A stretch of 64,000 bases of DNA from Ruminococcus sp. (GTDB taxonomy: Bacteria > Bacillota > Clostridia > Oscillospirales > Acutalibacteraceae): positions 28,883 to 92,882 of the forward strand of contig JAFUKO010000068.1 in the NCBI GenBank assembly GCA_017473555.1, written 5' to 3'. Below, one piece after another: positions 34,051 to 42,153 of the stretch (its first letter is position 1; the number at the start of each line of letters is the position of its first letter). Both the position numbers and the translations under genes were made by a program. The notes below the pieces were generated by a model. It made no database searches. It saw only the letters and a list, made by a program, of their open reading frames with translations, and was not told where the DNA came from.

Positions 34051-35577
34051 TTGGTAGTTAAGTGTAACAGTTTCGGACTGTTTGGTATAGATAGCTTTTG
34101 TGTAGAGGTTGAGGCTGATGTCAGCAGAAGTGTTCCATCATTTGATATAGTCGGACTTCCTGATGCATCTGTAAAAGAGAGTAAAGACAGAGTGCGTTCT
34201 GCACTGTCTAACTGCGGGCTGGAGTTTCCGCCTGCGAGAATAATAATTAACCTTGCTCCTGCCGACAGGAGAAAAGAGGGCCCTGTGTATGATTTGCCGA
34301 TATTGGTGGCACTGCTACAGGCAACAGGTCAGATAAATGCAGATTTATCAGAATGTGCTTTTGTCGGTGAACTGTCACTGTCGGGAGATGTAAGACGTGT
34401 GAACGGTATGCTTTCAATGGCTATCAAAGCGTCACAGAGCGGAATAAAGAAGCTTTTTGTACCTTTTGATAACGCACTTGAAGCGGCTGTTGTAAAAGAC
34501 ATAGAAATATATCCTGTTAAAAGTGTCTTTGAGCTTGTAGATCATCTCAAAGGTAGGGGATATATCGAGAAAATACACTACGATTTTGATGCTGATGACA
34601 ACGTTGATAGTGTGCTCGATTTTTCACAGGTAAAGGGTCAGTATGAGGCAAAACGTGCGTTGGAAATTGCAGCCGCGGGTGGACACAACGTGTTGTTGAT
34701 TGGTCCTCCGGGTTCTGGCAAAAGTATGCTTGCTAAAAGAATGGGAACAATACTTCCGAAGATGACCTTTGATGAAATGATAGAAACTACAAAAATTCAT
34801 TCAGTAGCAGGACTTGTGCCTGAGAATAAGGGTCTTATAACCAACAGACCATTTCGATCCCCACACCATTCGGTGTCGGCAGTCGGACTTACAGGAGGTG
34901 GAACCGTTCCTCGACCGGGTGAAATTTCGCTTTGTCATAATGGCGTGCTGTTTTTAGATGAGCTCCCTGAGTTTAACCGCTCATCACTTGAGGCGTTGCG
35001 CCAGCCTGTAGAAGACTCACAGGTTACTATCAGTCGCGCTATGGGTAGGCTGACTTATCCGTGTTCATTTACGCTGATAGCCGCAATGAATCCTTGTCCG
35101 TGTGGTTTTTATAATCATCCTGTAAGAGAGTGTACATGTAGCGAGGATGCTGTAAGAAGATATTTAAGTCGTATTTCAGGACCGCTTTTAGACCGTATTG
35201 ACATTCACGTTGAAGTTCCTGCTGTCGATTATGATGACCTTACATCAAAAGCTATGGAGGAAAGCTCGGAAAGTATCAGAGAGCGTGTTAACAAAGCCAG
35301 AGCTATCCAGACAGAGCGTTACAGGGAAACATCGATAAATTGTAACGCAAATCTTGATGCGTCGATGTTTTCTCAGGTTTGTGTCGTTGATGATAGGGCA
35401 AATATGCTGCTTAAAAATGCTTTTGACAGAATGGGACTTACCGCAAGAGCGTATGACAGGATTTTAAAAGTTGCACGTACTATCGCTGACCTTGATGGTA
35501 GTGAAATAATAAAAAGTAACCACATAACAGAGGCTATCCAGTTCCGTTCACTCGATCGTAAATACTGGGGAAGATAA
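34051..35577 (+). CDS. comM: YifB/ComM family Mg-chelatase-like AAA+ ATPase
   Basis: A 508-residue protein with an N-terminal ChlI-like domain ('SFDIVGLPDASVKESKDRVRSAL'), an AAA+ core (Walker A 'GPPGSGKSML', Walker B 'VLFLDELPEF') and a C-terminal Mg-chelatase lid. Members are hexameric helicases that aid branch migration during natural transformation. The start is TTG at 34051 with GGGAGAGGT just upstream. It has no competence or topA/dprA neighbours here. Confidence 0.92.
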   Translation: MVVKCNSFGLFGIDSFCVEVEADVSRSVPSFDIVGLPDASVKESKDRVRSALSNCGLEFPPARIIINLAPADRRKEGPVYDLPILVALLQATGQINADLSECAFVGELSLSGDVRRVNGMLSMAIKASQSGIKKLFVPFDNALEAAVVKDIEIYPVKSVFELVDHLKGRGYIEKIHYDFDADDNVDSVLDFSQVKGQYEAKRALEIAAAGGHNVLLIGPPGSGKSMLAKRMGTILPKMTFDEMIETTKIHSVAGLVPENKGLITNRPFRSPHHSVSAVGLTGGGTVPRPGEISLCHNGVLFLDELPEFNRSSLEALRQPVEDSQVTISRAMGRLTYPCSFTLIAAMNPCPCGFYNHPVRECTCSEDAVRRYLSRISGPLLDRIDIHVEVPAVDYDDLTSKAMEESSESIRERVNKARAIQTERYRETSINCNANLDASMFSQVCVVDDRANMLLKNAFDRMGLTARAYDRILKVARTIADLDGSEIIKSNHITEAIQFRSLDRKYWGR

Positions 35578-35896
35578 GAGTCCTTCATTGATTGTGAAAG
35601 TAAAATCACCTAATATTCTAAATTAGAATATTGATTATAGAAATTTAAGTAGTTGTGGTTTGTCTTTTACATACAAGTTTACCAAATTTTTTGACAATCT
35701 GGATTTTCGGTTGACTTTGGGCTACTTTTGTATTATCTTATTACATAGATAATGGAATGTTCTGCCTTGATGCAGGATATGCTTTCGGAAAAAGTTTCCG
35801 GAATTTGTTATTTTCAGCCATAATTCAGCGTTGTGGTTGATACGTTATGCGATTATAAGAGATACCATATATAAAAATTTAGGAAGTGTACAGATT
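35578..35896. other. 319-base intergenic region before murA
   Basis: No gene is seen. It contains a perfect AT-rich dyad AATATTCTA/TAGAATATT (35612-35632, 3-base spacer) that could be a terminator stem or operator, a TTGACA at 35691-35696 without a convincing -10 at the right distance, and a second TTGACT at 35711-35716 near TATTAT/TATCTT (35731-35739). The last 60 bases are open in the murA frame, but I place the murA start later. Confidence 0.5.
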
Positions 35897-37192
35897 TTGG
35901 AGAAATTTGTAGTTAATGGTGGCACAAAGCTTTTCGGTGAAGTAACTGTAAGTGGTGCGAAAAACGCAGCCGTAGCTATTATACCTGCAGTTATATTGTG
36001 CGATGAGCCTTGCCGTATTGAAAATATCCCTAACATCAGCGATGTTACTCTGATTGCTACTATTTTGCAGGAGCTTGGTGCTGTTGTTACACGAGTAAAT
36101 AAATCAACTTTAGACATCGATCCGCGTCCTATCAACACTTTTGTTGCTACACAGGATTCAGTAAGAGGTATGCGTGCATCATACTATCTGCTTGGTGCTC
36201 TGCTTGGCAGATTCCACAATGCCAAGGTTGCTTTACCTGGTGGTTGTAACTTTGGTGTGCGTCCTATCGACCAGCACTTGAAGGGTTTTGCACTTATGGG
36301 TGCAAAGAATGAGCTCATCAATGGTGCGATTATCGAGTCAACAAGTGACCGCAGACTTCACGGTGCAAGAATTTATTTTGACACTGTTTCTGTTGGTTCT
36401 ACTATGAATATTATCCTCGCTGCTGTTAAGGCTGAGGGACAGACAATTATCGAGAATGCCGCTAAAGAGCCACATATCGTAGACTTAGCAAACTTCTTGA
36501 ACTCTATGGGTGCTAACATCCGAGGTGCAGGTACCGACGTTATCAAAATCCGTGGTGTTGAGTACTTAAAGGGTATAACATATTCAATTATTCCTGACCA
36601 GATTGAAGCAGGCACATATATGGCTGCTGCCGCTGCTACAAGAGGTAAAATCACAGTCAGAAATATCACACCAAAGCATCTTGACAGTATTTCTTCAAAG
36701 CTCAGAGAAATGGGCGTTGAAATCGAAGAATACGACGAGGCGGTTGTAGTAGATGCTACAAAACGTCCGCTCAACAGAGTTAATGTCAAGACTATGCCAC
36801 ACCCTGGTTTCCCTACTGATTGTCAGCCACAGTTTGCTGCACTGCTTTGTTCGGTTAACGGCACATCTATTATGAACGAGAGTGTCTGGGACAACCGTTA
36901 CCAGTATATCGCTGAGCTTGTTCGAATGGGTGCTAAAATCTCAGTCGAGGGCAGACTCGCTATCATTGAGGGCGGTCCGATACTAACAGGTGCTCCTGTT
37001 AAGGCTACTGACCTTAGAGCAGGTGCTGCTATGATTATTGCAGCTCTTATTGCCGAGGGTACTACCTATATTTCAGGTATCAGCTACATCGAAAGAGGCT
37101 ACGAGGATGTTGTTGAAAAATTCAAATCTCTTGGTGCTGATATCAAGAAGATTTACATTCCTGATAACGACGACGTAGCTACAACAGCATAA
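35897..37192 (+). CDS. murA: UDP-N-acetylglucosamine 1-carboxyvinyltransferase
   Basis: A 431-residue enolpyruvyl transferase that starts peptidoglycan precursor synthesis from UDP-GlcNAc and PEP. 'SGAKNAAV' with K22-N23 binds substrate, and the catalytic cysteine is C117 in 'PGGCNFGVRP' (so the fosfomycin target Cys is present). I choose TTG 35897 because AGGAAGTG lies about 8 bases upstream and the protein then has normal length (about 420-430); an upstream in-frame ATG adds 22 residues of unlikely sequence. Confidence 0.94.
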   Translation: MEKFVVNGGTKLFGEVTVSGAKNAAVAIIPAVILCDEPCRIENIPNISDVTLIATILQELGAVVTRVNKSTLDIDPRPINTFVATQDSVRGMRASYYLLGALLGRFHNAKVALPGGCNFGVRPIDQHLKGFALMGAKNELINGAIIESTSDRRLHGARIYFDTVSVGSTMNIILAAVKAEGQTIIENAAKEPHIVDLANFLNSMGANIRGAGTDVIKIRGVEYLKGITYSIIPDQIEAGTYMAAAAATRGKITVRNITPKHLDSISSKLREMGVEIEEYDEAVVVDATKRPLNRVNVKTMPHPGFPTDCQPQFAALLCSVNGTSIMNESVWDNRYQYIAELVRMGAKISVEGRLAIIEGGPILTGAPVKATDLRAGAAMIIAALIAEGTTYISGISYIERGYEDVVEKFKSLGADIKKIYIPDNDDVATTA

Positions 37193-37199
37193 AACTTAC

Positions 37200-37230
37200 A
37201 AAGGGTACAAATAAGTACCCTTTTGTTTTT
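37200..37230 (+). terminator. Terminator after murA
   Basis: AAAGGGTAC (37200-37208) pairs with GTACCCTTT (37215-37223) and Ts follow. walJ begins 20 bases later, so some read-through is likely. Confidence 0.7.
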
Positions 37231-37250
37231 ATAGGATATAAGGAGATTTT

Positions 37251-38039
37251 ATGGCGAAAATTGTTCCGCTTTTTTCTTCCAGCAAGGGAAACAGCTACTA
37301 CATTTCAGGCAACAATGAAGCGATTCTTGTCGATGCCGGTAAAAATTGCAAACAGCTTGAATTGTCACTGCTCCAAAATGAAATAGATACAAAGACTATC
37401 AAGGGGATTTTTATTACTCACGAGCACACCGACCATTGTTCAGCACTCAGGGTTTTTGCCAAGCGATATGACTTGCCCATATATGCGACTAAGGGTACAC
37501 TTGATGCTCTGGTAAATGGTGATAAGGTTGACAGGAACGCCCGTCTTTTTGAGATTGAGGATGAAATTATTCTTGGTGATATGGCAATAAAACGGGTTGT
37601 GACATCTCACGATGCTGCTCAAAGTTGTGGGTATCATATCACTACAGCTGATAATAGAAGATGTTCGGTGATTACTGATACAGGCTTTTTGACAGGGGAC
37701 GCTTTGTCTGCCCTTAAAAACTCAAATGCCGTAGTGATAGAATCAAATCACGATGTTGAAATGTTGAAGAATGGACCATATCCGTTTATACTTAAAAAGC
37801 GTGTGCTGTCGCCTACCGGCCATCTTTCAAATGTTGATTGTGCAAAGGTTTTGCCCGAACTTTTAGACAGCGGTGTGACACATTTTGTGCTTTCGCATTT
37901 AAGTCAGGAAAACAATACACCACGTATAGCACTCGATACTTCTGTGTCAGTCTTAAACACGTTTGGTGCTGTGCGTGATAACGATTATACAATTATGACC
38001 GCACCAGTTGAAACAAACGGTAAAACGGTAATTTTTTGA
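37251..38039 (+). CDS. walJ: WalJ/YycJ metallo-beta-lactamase fold hydrolase
   Basis: A 262-residue MBL-fold protein with the dinuclear zinc signature 'THEHTDHCSAL' (HxHxDH), 'SSKGNSYYI' at the N terminus and 'ESNHD' later. WalJ/YycJ family proteins are linked to the cell-wall two-component system WalRK and to DNA mismatch repair; the neighbours here are murA and rlmH, and walRK is not in the window. AAGGAG precedes the ATG. Confidence 0.9.
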   Translation: MAKIVPLFSSSKGNSYYISGNNEAILVDAGKNCKQLELSLLQNEIDTKTIKGIFITHEHTDHCSALRVFAKRYDLPIYATKGTLDALVNGDKVDRNARLFEIEDEIILGDMAIKRVVTSHDAAQSCGYHITTADNRRCSVITDTGFLTGDALSALKNSNAVVIESNHDVEMLKNGPYPFILKKRVLSPTGHLSNVDCAKVLPELLDSGVTHFVLSHLSQENNTPRIALDTSVSVLNTFGAVRDNDYTIMTAPVETNGKTVIF

Positions 38040-38049
38040 GGAATTTTAT

Positions 38050-38529
38050 ATGTTGAATGTTAACATAATTTGCGTAGGCTCAATTAAAGAAAAGTTTTTT
38101 ACCGATGCCTTGAATGAGTATAAAAAGCGGTTGCAAAGATATTGCAAATTTAATATAGTTGAGCTTGCTGAAGAAAAAATAACTGACCAGGAAACACAGG
38201 CACAGATTGACAAAACACTTTCAAAAGAGGGCGAGCGAATCCTCGCAAAAATCGGTAAGAGCGACTATGTGATTGCTATGTGTATCGAAGGTAAACAGCT
38301 CAGTAGCGAGGAGCTATCACAAAAGCTCTCTGAGATTTCTATGCTGAGCGGTACTGTCGATTTTATTGTTGGCGGTTCGTGGGGATTGTCAAAGGATGTT
38401 AAAAGCAGAGCGGATTTCAAACTGTCTGTGTCTAAGATGACGTTTCCACACCAGCTTTTCAGAGTAATGCTGAGTGAACAGATTTACAGAGCGTTTACCA
38501 TCACAGCAAACGCAAAATATCATAAATAA
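38050..38529 (+). CDS. rlmH: 23S rRNA (pseudouridine-1915 N3)-methyltransferase
   Basis: A 159-residue SPOUT enzyme. The trefoil-knot signature 'FIVGGSWGLS' and C-terminal 'FPHQLFRVMLSEQIYRAFTI' are complete. It acts on Psi1915 in 70S ribosomes. It starts 10 bases after walJ. Confidence 0.96.
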   Translation: MLNVNIICVGSIKEKFFTDALNEYKKRLQRYCKFNIVELAEEKITDQETQAQIDKTLSKEGERILAKIGKSDYVIAMCIEGKQLSSEELSQKLSEISMLSGTVDFIVGGSWGLSKDVKSRADFKLSVSKMTFPHQLFRVMLSEQIYRAFTITANAKYHK

Positions 38530-38564
38530 GATGATTTTTGATAATAAAAAAGGAGGTTAATAAA

Positions 38565-40271
38565 ATGGCACTTGACGGAATGATGTTAAGTTTAATAAAA
38601 GATGAGCTTAAAGAAGAACTGATGGATTCTCATATAAGTCAGATTCATCAGCCGAGCAAAGACGAAATTGTTATTAACTTCCGCACAAAAAACGGAGCTA
38701 AAAAACTGTTCTTGAGTTGTAGAGCTGATTGTGCACGAGTGCATTTTACCGAGAATGCTCCGGAAAATCCGCCTACTCCACCGATGCTTTGTATGTTACT
38801 TAGAAAGCGTCTGTGTGGTGGCAGACTTCTGGATATCAGACAAATCGAGTTTGAACGCATTTTGTTCTTCGATTTTGAAGCCACAAATGAAATAGGCGAC
38901 AGAGAACGTCTGACTTTATGTATCGAGATAATGGGCAGATATTCGAATATCATCCTTATTGAGGAGAAAGGCTTGGTGGTTGATGCTGTCAAGCGTATTG
39001 ATATAACGATGACTAGCGAACGTGTTGTACTGCCAAAAATCGAGTACACTATTCCTCAAAAACAGGACAAGCTCAATATCTTAGAGGACAGCACGAGTGA
39101 TATAGTCAAGGCTATTGAAAACAGTGAAAAGTCGCTTGATAAAGCAGTGTTATCAAGTGTGCAGGGTATCTCACCGATTATCTGTCGTGAGATTGAGCAC
39201 AGAGTGTTTGAGGGAAGTGAGCTTTGTTGCGAGATAGAGAACATCGCAAGCGTTCTGAGAGATAAAAAAAGCATACCGACTATGGTTCTCAAAGACGAGA
39301 ACACTCCGTTTGATATCACCTTTGTGCCTATCACTCAGTATGGCGATGTAATGAAAACAAAACAGTTTGAGAATTATTCAGCACTGCTCGACAGCTTTTA
39401 TTATCAGCGTGATATGGCTGTCAGAATGAAGCAGAGAAGTATGGATTTATACAAGCTGGTTTCTAATATGATTGAGCGACTGACTAAGAAAATCAACATC
39501 CAGAAAGCCGAGCTTAAAAAGAGTGAGAATAGGGAAGAGCTCAGAATAAAAGGTGACCTGTTACAGGCTAATCTGTACAAAATTGGCAAGGGTGCTATGT
39601 TTGTGGAGGTGGAGAATTTCTACGAGGAAAACTCACCAACCCTACGAATAGTGCTTGACCCGAGTATAACACCTGCACAGAACGCACAGAAGTTTTACAA
39701 AGCCTATGCAAAAGCTAAAACTGCACAGCAGATGCTGAAAATCCAGATTGAAAAAGCTGAACAAGAACTTAGTTATATGTTGTCTGTTCAGGACTTTTTA
39801 TCCAGAGCCCAAAGCGATAAGGAGCTATCTCAGATACGACTCGAATTGGTTGAGCAGGGGTATATCAAAGAGCACAGAAAAGGTAAGCAAAAGGCTTTGA
39901 AAGCTCTGCCACCACTTGAATTTAAAACATCGGATGGATTCACGGTTTTAGTCGGCAGAAACAATAAACAAAACGACCAGCTTACACTTAAGACTGCTGG
40001 CAGATTTGATTACTGGTTCCATACAAAGAACATACACGGCTCTCACACTATCGTTTTGACAGAGGGTAAGGAGTTAAGCGATACTGCAATTTTAGAAGCG
40101 GCACAGATTTGTGCTTATCACAGTAAGGGTAAGGATTCGTCTCAGGTGCCTGTTGATTACACAATCGTCAAAAACGTGTCTAAACCAAGTGGAGCAAAAC
40201 CAGGCAAGGTGATATATGACAGCTACAATACTGTTTATGTAACACCAAAGTTGCCTGACGCAAATGAATAG
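38565..40271 (+). CDS. rqcH: RqcH/FbpA (NFACT family) ribosome quality-control factor
   Basis: A 568-residue NFACT protein. The N-terminal FbpA/NFACT-N domain ('MLSLIKDELKEELMDSHISQIHQPS'), two HhH and coiled-coil segments (about 280-420) and the C-terminal NFACT-R domain ('GRFDYWFHTKNIHGSHTIV') are all present. The bacterial protein adds alanine tails to nascent chains on obstructed 50S subunits; it was formerly called fibronectin-binding protein. Start ATG 38565 has AAGGAGG 8 bases upstream. Confidence 0.93.
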   Translation: MALDGMMLSLIKDELKEELMDSHISQIHQPSKDEIVINFRTKNGAKKLFLSCRADCARVHFTENAPENPPTPPMLCMLLRKRLCGGRLLDIRQIEFERILFFDFEATNEIGDRERLTLCIEIMGRYSNIILIEEKGLVVDAVKRIDITMTSERVVLPKIEYTIPQKQDKLNILEDSTSDIVKAIENSEKSLDKAVLSSVQGISPIICREIEHRVFEGSELCCEIENIASVLRDKKSIPTMVLKDENTPFDITFVPITQYGDVMKTKQFENYSALLDSFYYQRDMAVRMKQRSMDLYKLVSNMIERLTKKINIQKAELKKSENREELRIKGDLLQANLYKIGKGAMFVEVENFYEENSPTLRIVLDPSITPAQNAQKFYKAYAKAKTAQQMLKIQIEKAEQELSYMLSVQDFLSRAQSDKELSQIRLELVEQGYIKEHRKGKQKALKALPPLEFKTSDGFTVLVGRNNKQNDQLTLKTAGRFDYWFHTKNIHGSHTIVLTEGKELSDTAILEAAQICAYHSKGKDSSQVPVDYTIVKNVSKPSGAKPGKVIYDSYNTVYVTPKLPDANE

Positions 40272-40284
40272 CAAACAAAAACAA

Positions 40285-40316
40285 AAAGGTGACAGCCGTA
40301 ATGGTTGCCACCTTTA
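40285..40316. terminator. Terminator between rqcH and the XRE gene
   Basis: AAAGGTGACAGCC (40285-40297) pairs with GGTTGCCACCTTT (40303-40315) with one mismatch and one wobble. It is convergent and overlaps the XRE stop. It closely resembles the terminator at 42118-42150. Confidence 0.75.
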
Positions 40317-40514
40317 ATCTTTTATATATTCAGCTATGTCTTCGAGTTTGCAGTTGAGAGCGTCGCATAACTTGCTAAGTGTTTTAGTTTCAATGTTATC
40401 GTTAGCTTTCAGTCTACGGACAGTTTTGCTGTCTATTCCGCACCTCTCACGCAGAGTGTAGGTGCTGACACCTTTTTCTTTCATTGTTATCCATAATTTG
40501 TCAAAAACTATCAC
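40314..40514 (-). CDS. XRE-family helix-turn-helix regulator
   Basis: A 66-residue Cro/CI-type DNA-binding protein: 'IVFDKLWITMKEKGVSTYTLRERCGIDSKTVRRL..NDNIETKTLSKLCDALNCKLEDIAEYI'. It belongs to the short stand-alone XRE group common in Firmicutes. I choose GTG 40514 because AAGGTGGGG lies 7 bases before it and homologues begin 'MIVFDKLW'. The promoter and an inverted repeat (40542-40588) lie upstream, so autoregulation is likely. Confidence 0.85.
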   Translation of the reverse strand: MIVFDKLWITMKEKGVSTYTLRERCGIDSKTVRRLKANDNIETKTLSKLCDALNCKLEDIAEYIKD

Positions 40515-40541
40515 AGTAAATCCCCACCTTGACAATTTATA

Positions 40542-40588
40542 TTATGGGGATTATAATCTTAATTATTAAGGGGATATAACCCCCATAA
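40542..40588. promoter_or_regulatory. Candidate operator: inverted repeat upstream of the XRE gene
   Basis: TTATGGGGATTATAAT (40542-40557) occurs inverted and nearly identical at 40573-40588 (14 of 16 bases), separated by about 15 bases. The first copy overlaps a TATAAT that could serve as -10 on either strand. Confidence 0.5.
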
Positions 40589-40761
40589 GAGGTGGTTGTA
40601 ATGCACAAAAAACAATAAATATTTTCAGTCAATATAGCAGTTGTATTATGGTTCAACGAGTTGTAGAATATAATTGTAAGAACAAGACCGATGAATTGGT
40701 TTTTATAAAACCGAGTCGGTAGTATTTGTCCTGTGTATATTTTTTAGAGAGGAATGATTTT

Positions 40762-42024
40762 ATGAAAAAGGTTATTTCTATTATTTTATTCTTGGTTATA
40801 GCTTTAAATGTTGCGGGTTTATCGGTGTCTGCACAAACAGCGGAAATCTCTGACAGCTTGTTGTCTGCTATAAGAGTTGAGTATTCTGACCAGGAACTAG
40901 TAAAGGATGATATCTCGGTTAGATTTATGAAAGAGCTGTCACACGATAAATATATTCTTAAATACACCGTGAGCAACTATGCTTATACTTGCGATGTAGT
41001 AGATATTTATGTCGGTGATTACCACATTACGTCAGCTCGTCCGTTACCTGTTATCTTTATGGATGGTACACTTTACGATATCGAAGATGCATATGACAAT
41101 GGGTTGCTCAGTGAGTCTGACTTGCGTACAATGTCAGAGTTTGAAGAGCTCAATATGGTGAAAACAGTCATCACTGAGGAGCTTATGTACGCTATGGCTT
41201 ATTACGCAAATGATGATTATATCAATATCCGTTTTGAGGTGCAGGGTTTTGATAAAACAATAGCTGATATTGATGGCTGGGTTGATGATATACGCGGAGC
41301 GGTGGCTAAGCTTAATGAACACTATGAAAGCTTGCATCAGAAATTACTCAAGGACGTGCTGGATGATATTGAGTACAAAGATCAGGTACATAACAATGGT
41401 GTGAGTGTGGTTGCTGTTAAGAAGAGTGATATCGAAAAGCTGTCGCACAATGAGTTTGTTTTACAGATGGACTATATATCTGAAGTGCATCTTAAGTATA
41501 TTGAGCAATTTGATGCCCGATTTAAGGAATACACTTATGAAGAAAAATGTCGTGAAACAGATGGCGACGGAGAGTTTTCTTATTGGCTGATAAATGCACA
41601 CAACAATATGGGTAGCAGTGCGGTAGTTGGATTCCGTTTTGGTGACCATATTGTCAGAAGTGGAGCGATTTACGGTAATTTTACATACGGATATGGTATT
41701 TATGATATAAAGGAAGAAAAGTTCTATGATGTCTATGATTTGAGAGATTGTGTAGACAAATACTATAGACTTGAAGATCACCTTGCATTTTATAGCAGAG
41801 CAGTACAGGTCGGTGACAGTGATGGTGATCGTAACGTTACAGTTTTGGATGCCACAAAAATTCAGAGATTTATTGCAAAACTTGATTATTTGTGGGATGA
41901 TGCATACACTTCTCATGAGAATAAGAAGACAGTTTATGTTTCTGATGTAGATTATGATGGAAAGATTTCTGTTTTAGATGCAACAGCTATTCAGCTTAAA
42001 CTTGCAAAGTATGATTCATTTTAA
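40762..42024 (+). CDS. Secreted dockerin protein with a duplicated domain of unknown function
   Basis: A 420-residue protein with a signal peptide (1-24). Two segments look duplicated: 'IYVGDYHITSA' to 'LYDIEDAYDNG' near 85-120 and 'FRFGDHIVRSG' to 'FYDVYDLRDC' near 290-335. I do not recognise the domain and see no catalytic motif. The C-terminal dockerin has F-hands 'DSDGDRNVTVLDATKIQ' and 'DVDYDGKISVLDATAIQ', separated by an unusually long linker. The ATG at 40762 has AGAGAGGA upstream; an earlier in-frame ATG would precede the signal peptide. The gene stands alone between two terminators. Confidence 0.8.
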   Translation: MKKVISIILFLVIALNVAGLSVSAQTAEISDSLLSAIRVEYSDQELVKDDISVRFMKELSHDKYILKYTVSNYAYTCDVVDIYVGDYHITSARPLPVIFMDGTLYDIEDAYDNGLLSESDLRTMSEFEELNMVKTVITEELMYAMAYYANDDYINIRFEVQGFDKTIADIDGWVDDIRGAVAKLNEHYESLHQKLLKDVLDDIEYKDQVHNNGVSVVAVKKSDIEKLSHNEFVLQMDYISEVHLKYIEQFDARFKEYTYEEKCRETDGDGEFSYWLINAHNNMGSSAVVGFRFGDHIVRSGAIYGNFTYGYGIYDIKEEKFYDVYDLRDCVDKYYRLEDHLAFYSRAVQVGDSDGDRNVTVLDATKIQRFIAKLDYLWDDAYTSHENKKTVYVSDVDYDGKISVLDATAIQLKLAKYDSF

Positions 42025-42117
42025 GTAATATAGAACAAAACATGGCTGTAGCTTGAGATGTTGTGCAGTCTATATGTGCATGGTTAGATGATAATGACAA
42101 GTGTATTATATGAATAA

Positions 42118-42150
42118 AAAAGGTGGCGACCATTTTGGTTGCCACCTTTT
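42118..42150. terminator. Bidirectional terminator between the dockerin gene and mutS2
   Basis: AAAAGGTGGCGACC (42118-42131) pairs with GGTTGCCACCTTTT (42137-42150) with one wobble. A and T runs flank both sides. Confidence 0.85.
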
Positions 42151-42153
42151 ATG

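Noticed and set aside
35752-35823. A 23-codon ORF before murA (ATG at 35752)
   Set aside because: No ribosome-binding site and no recognisable sequence.
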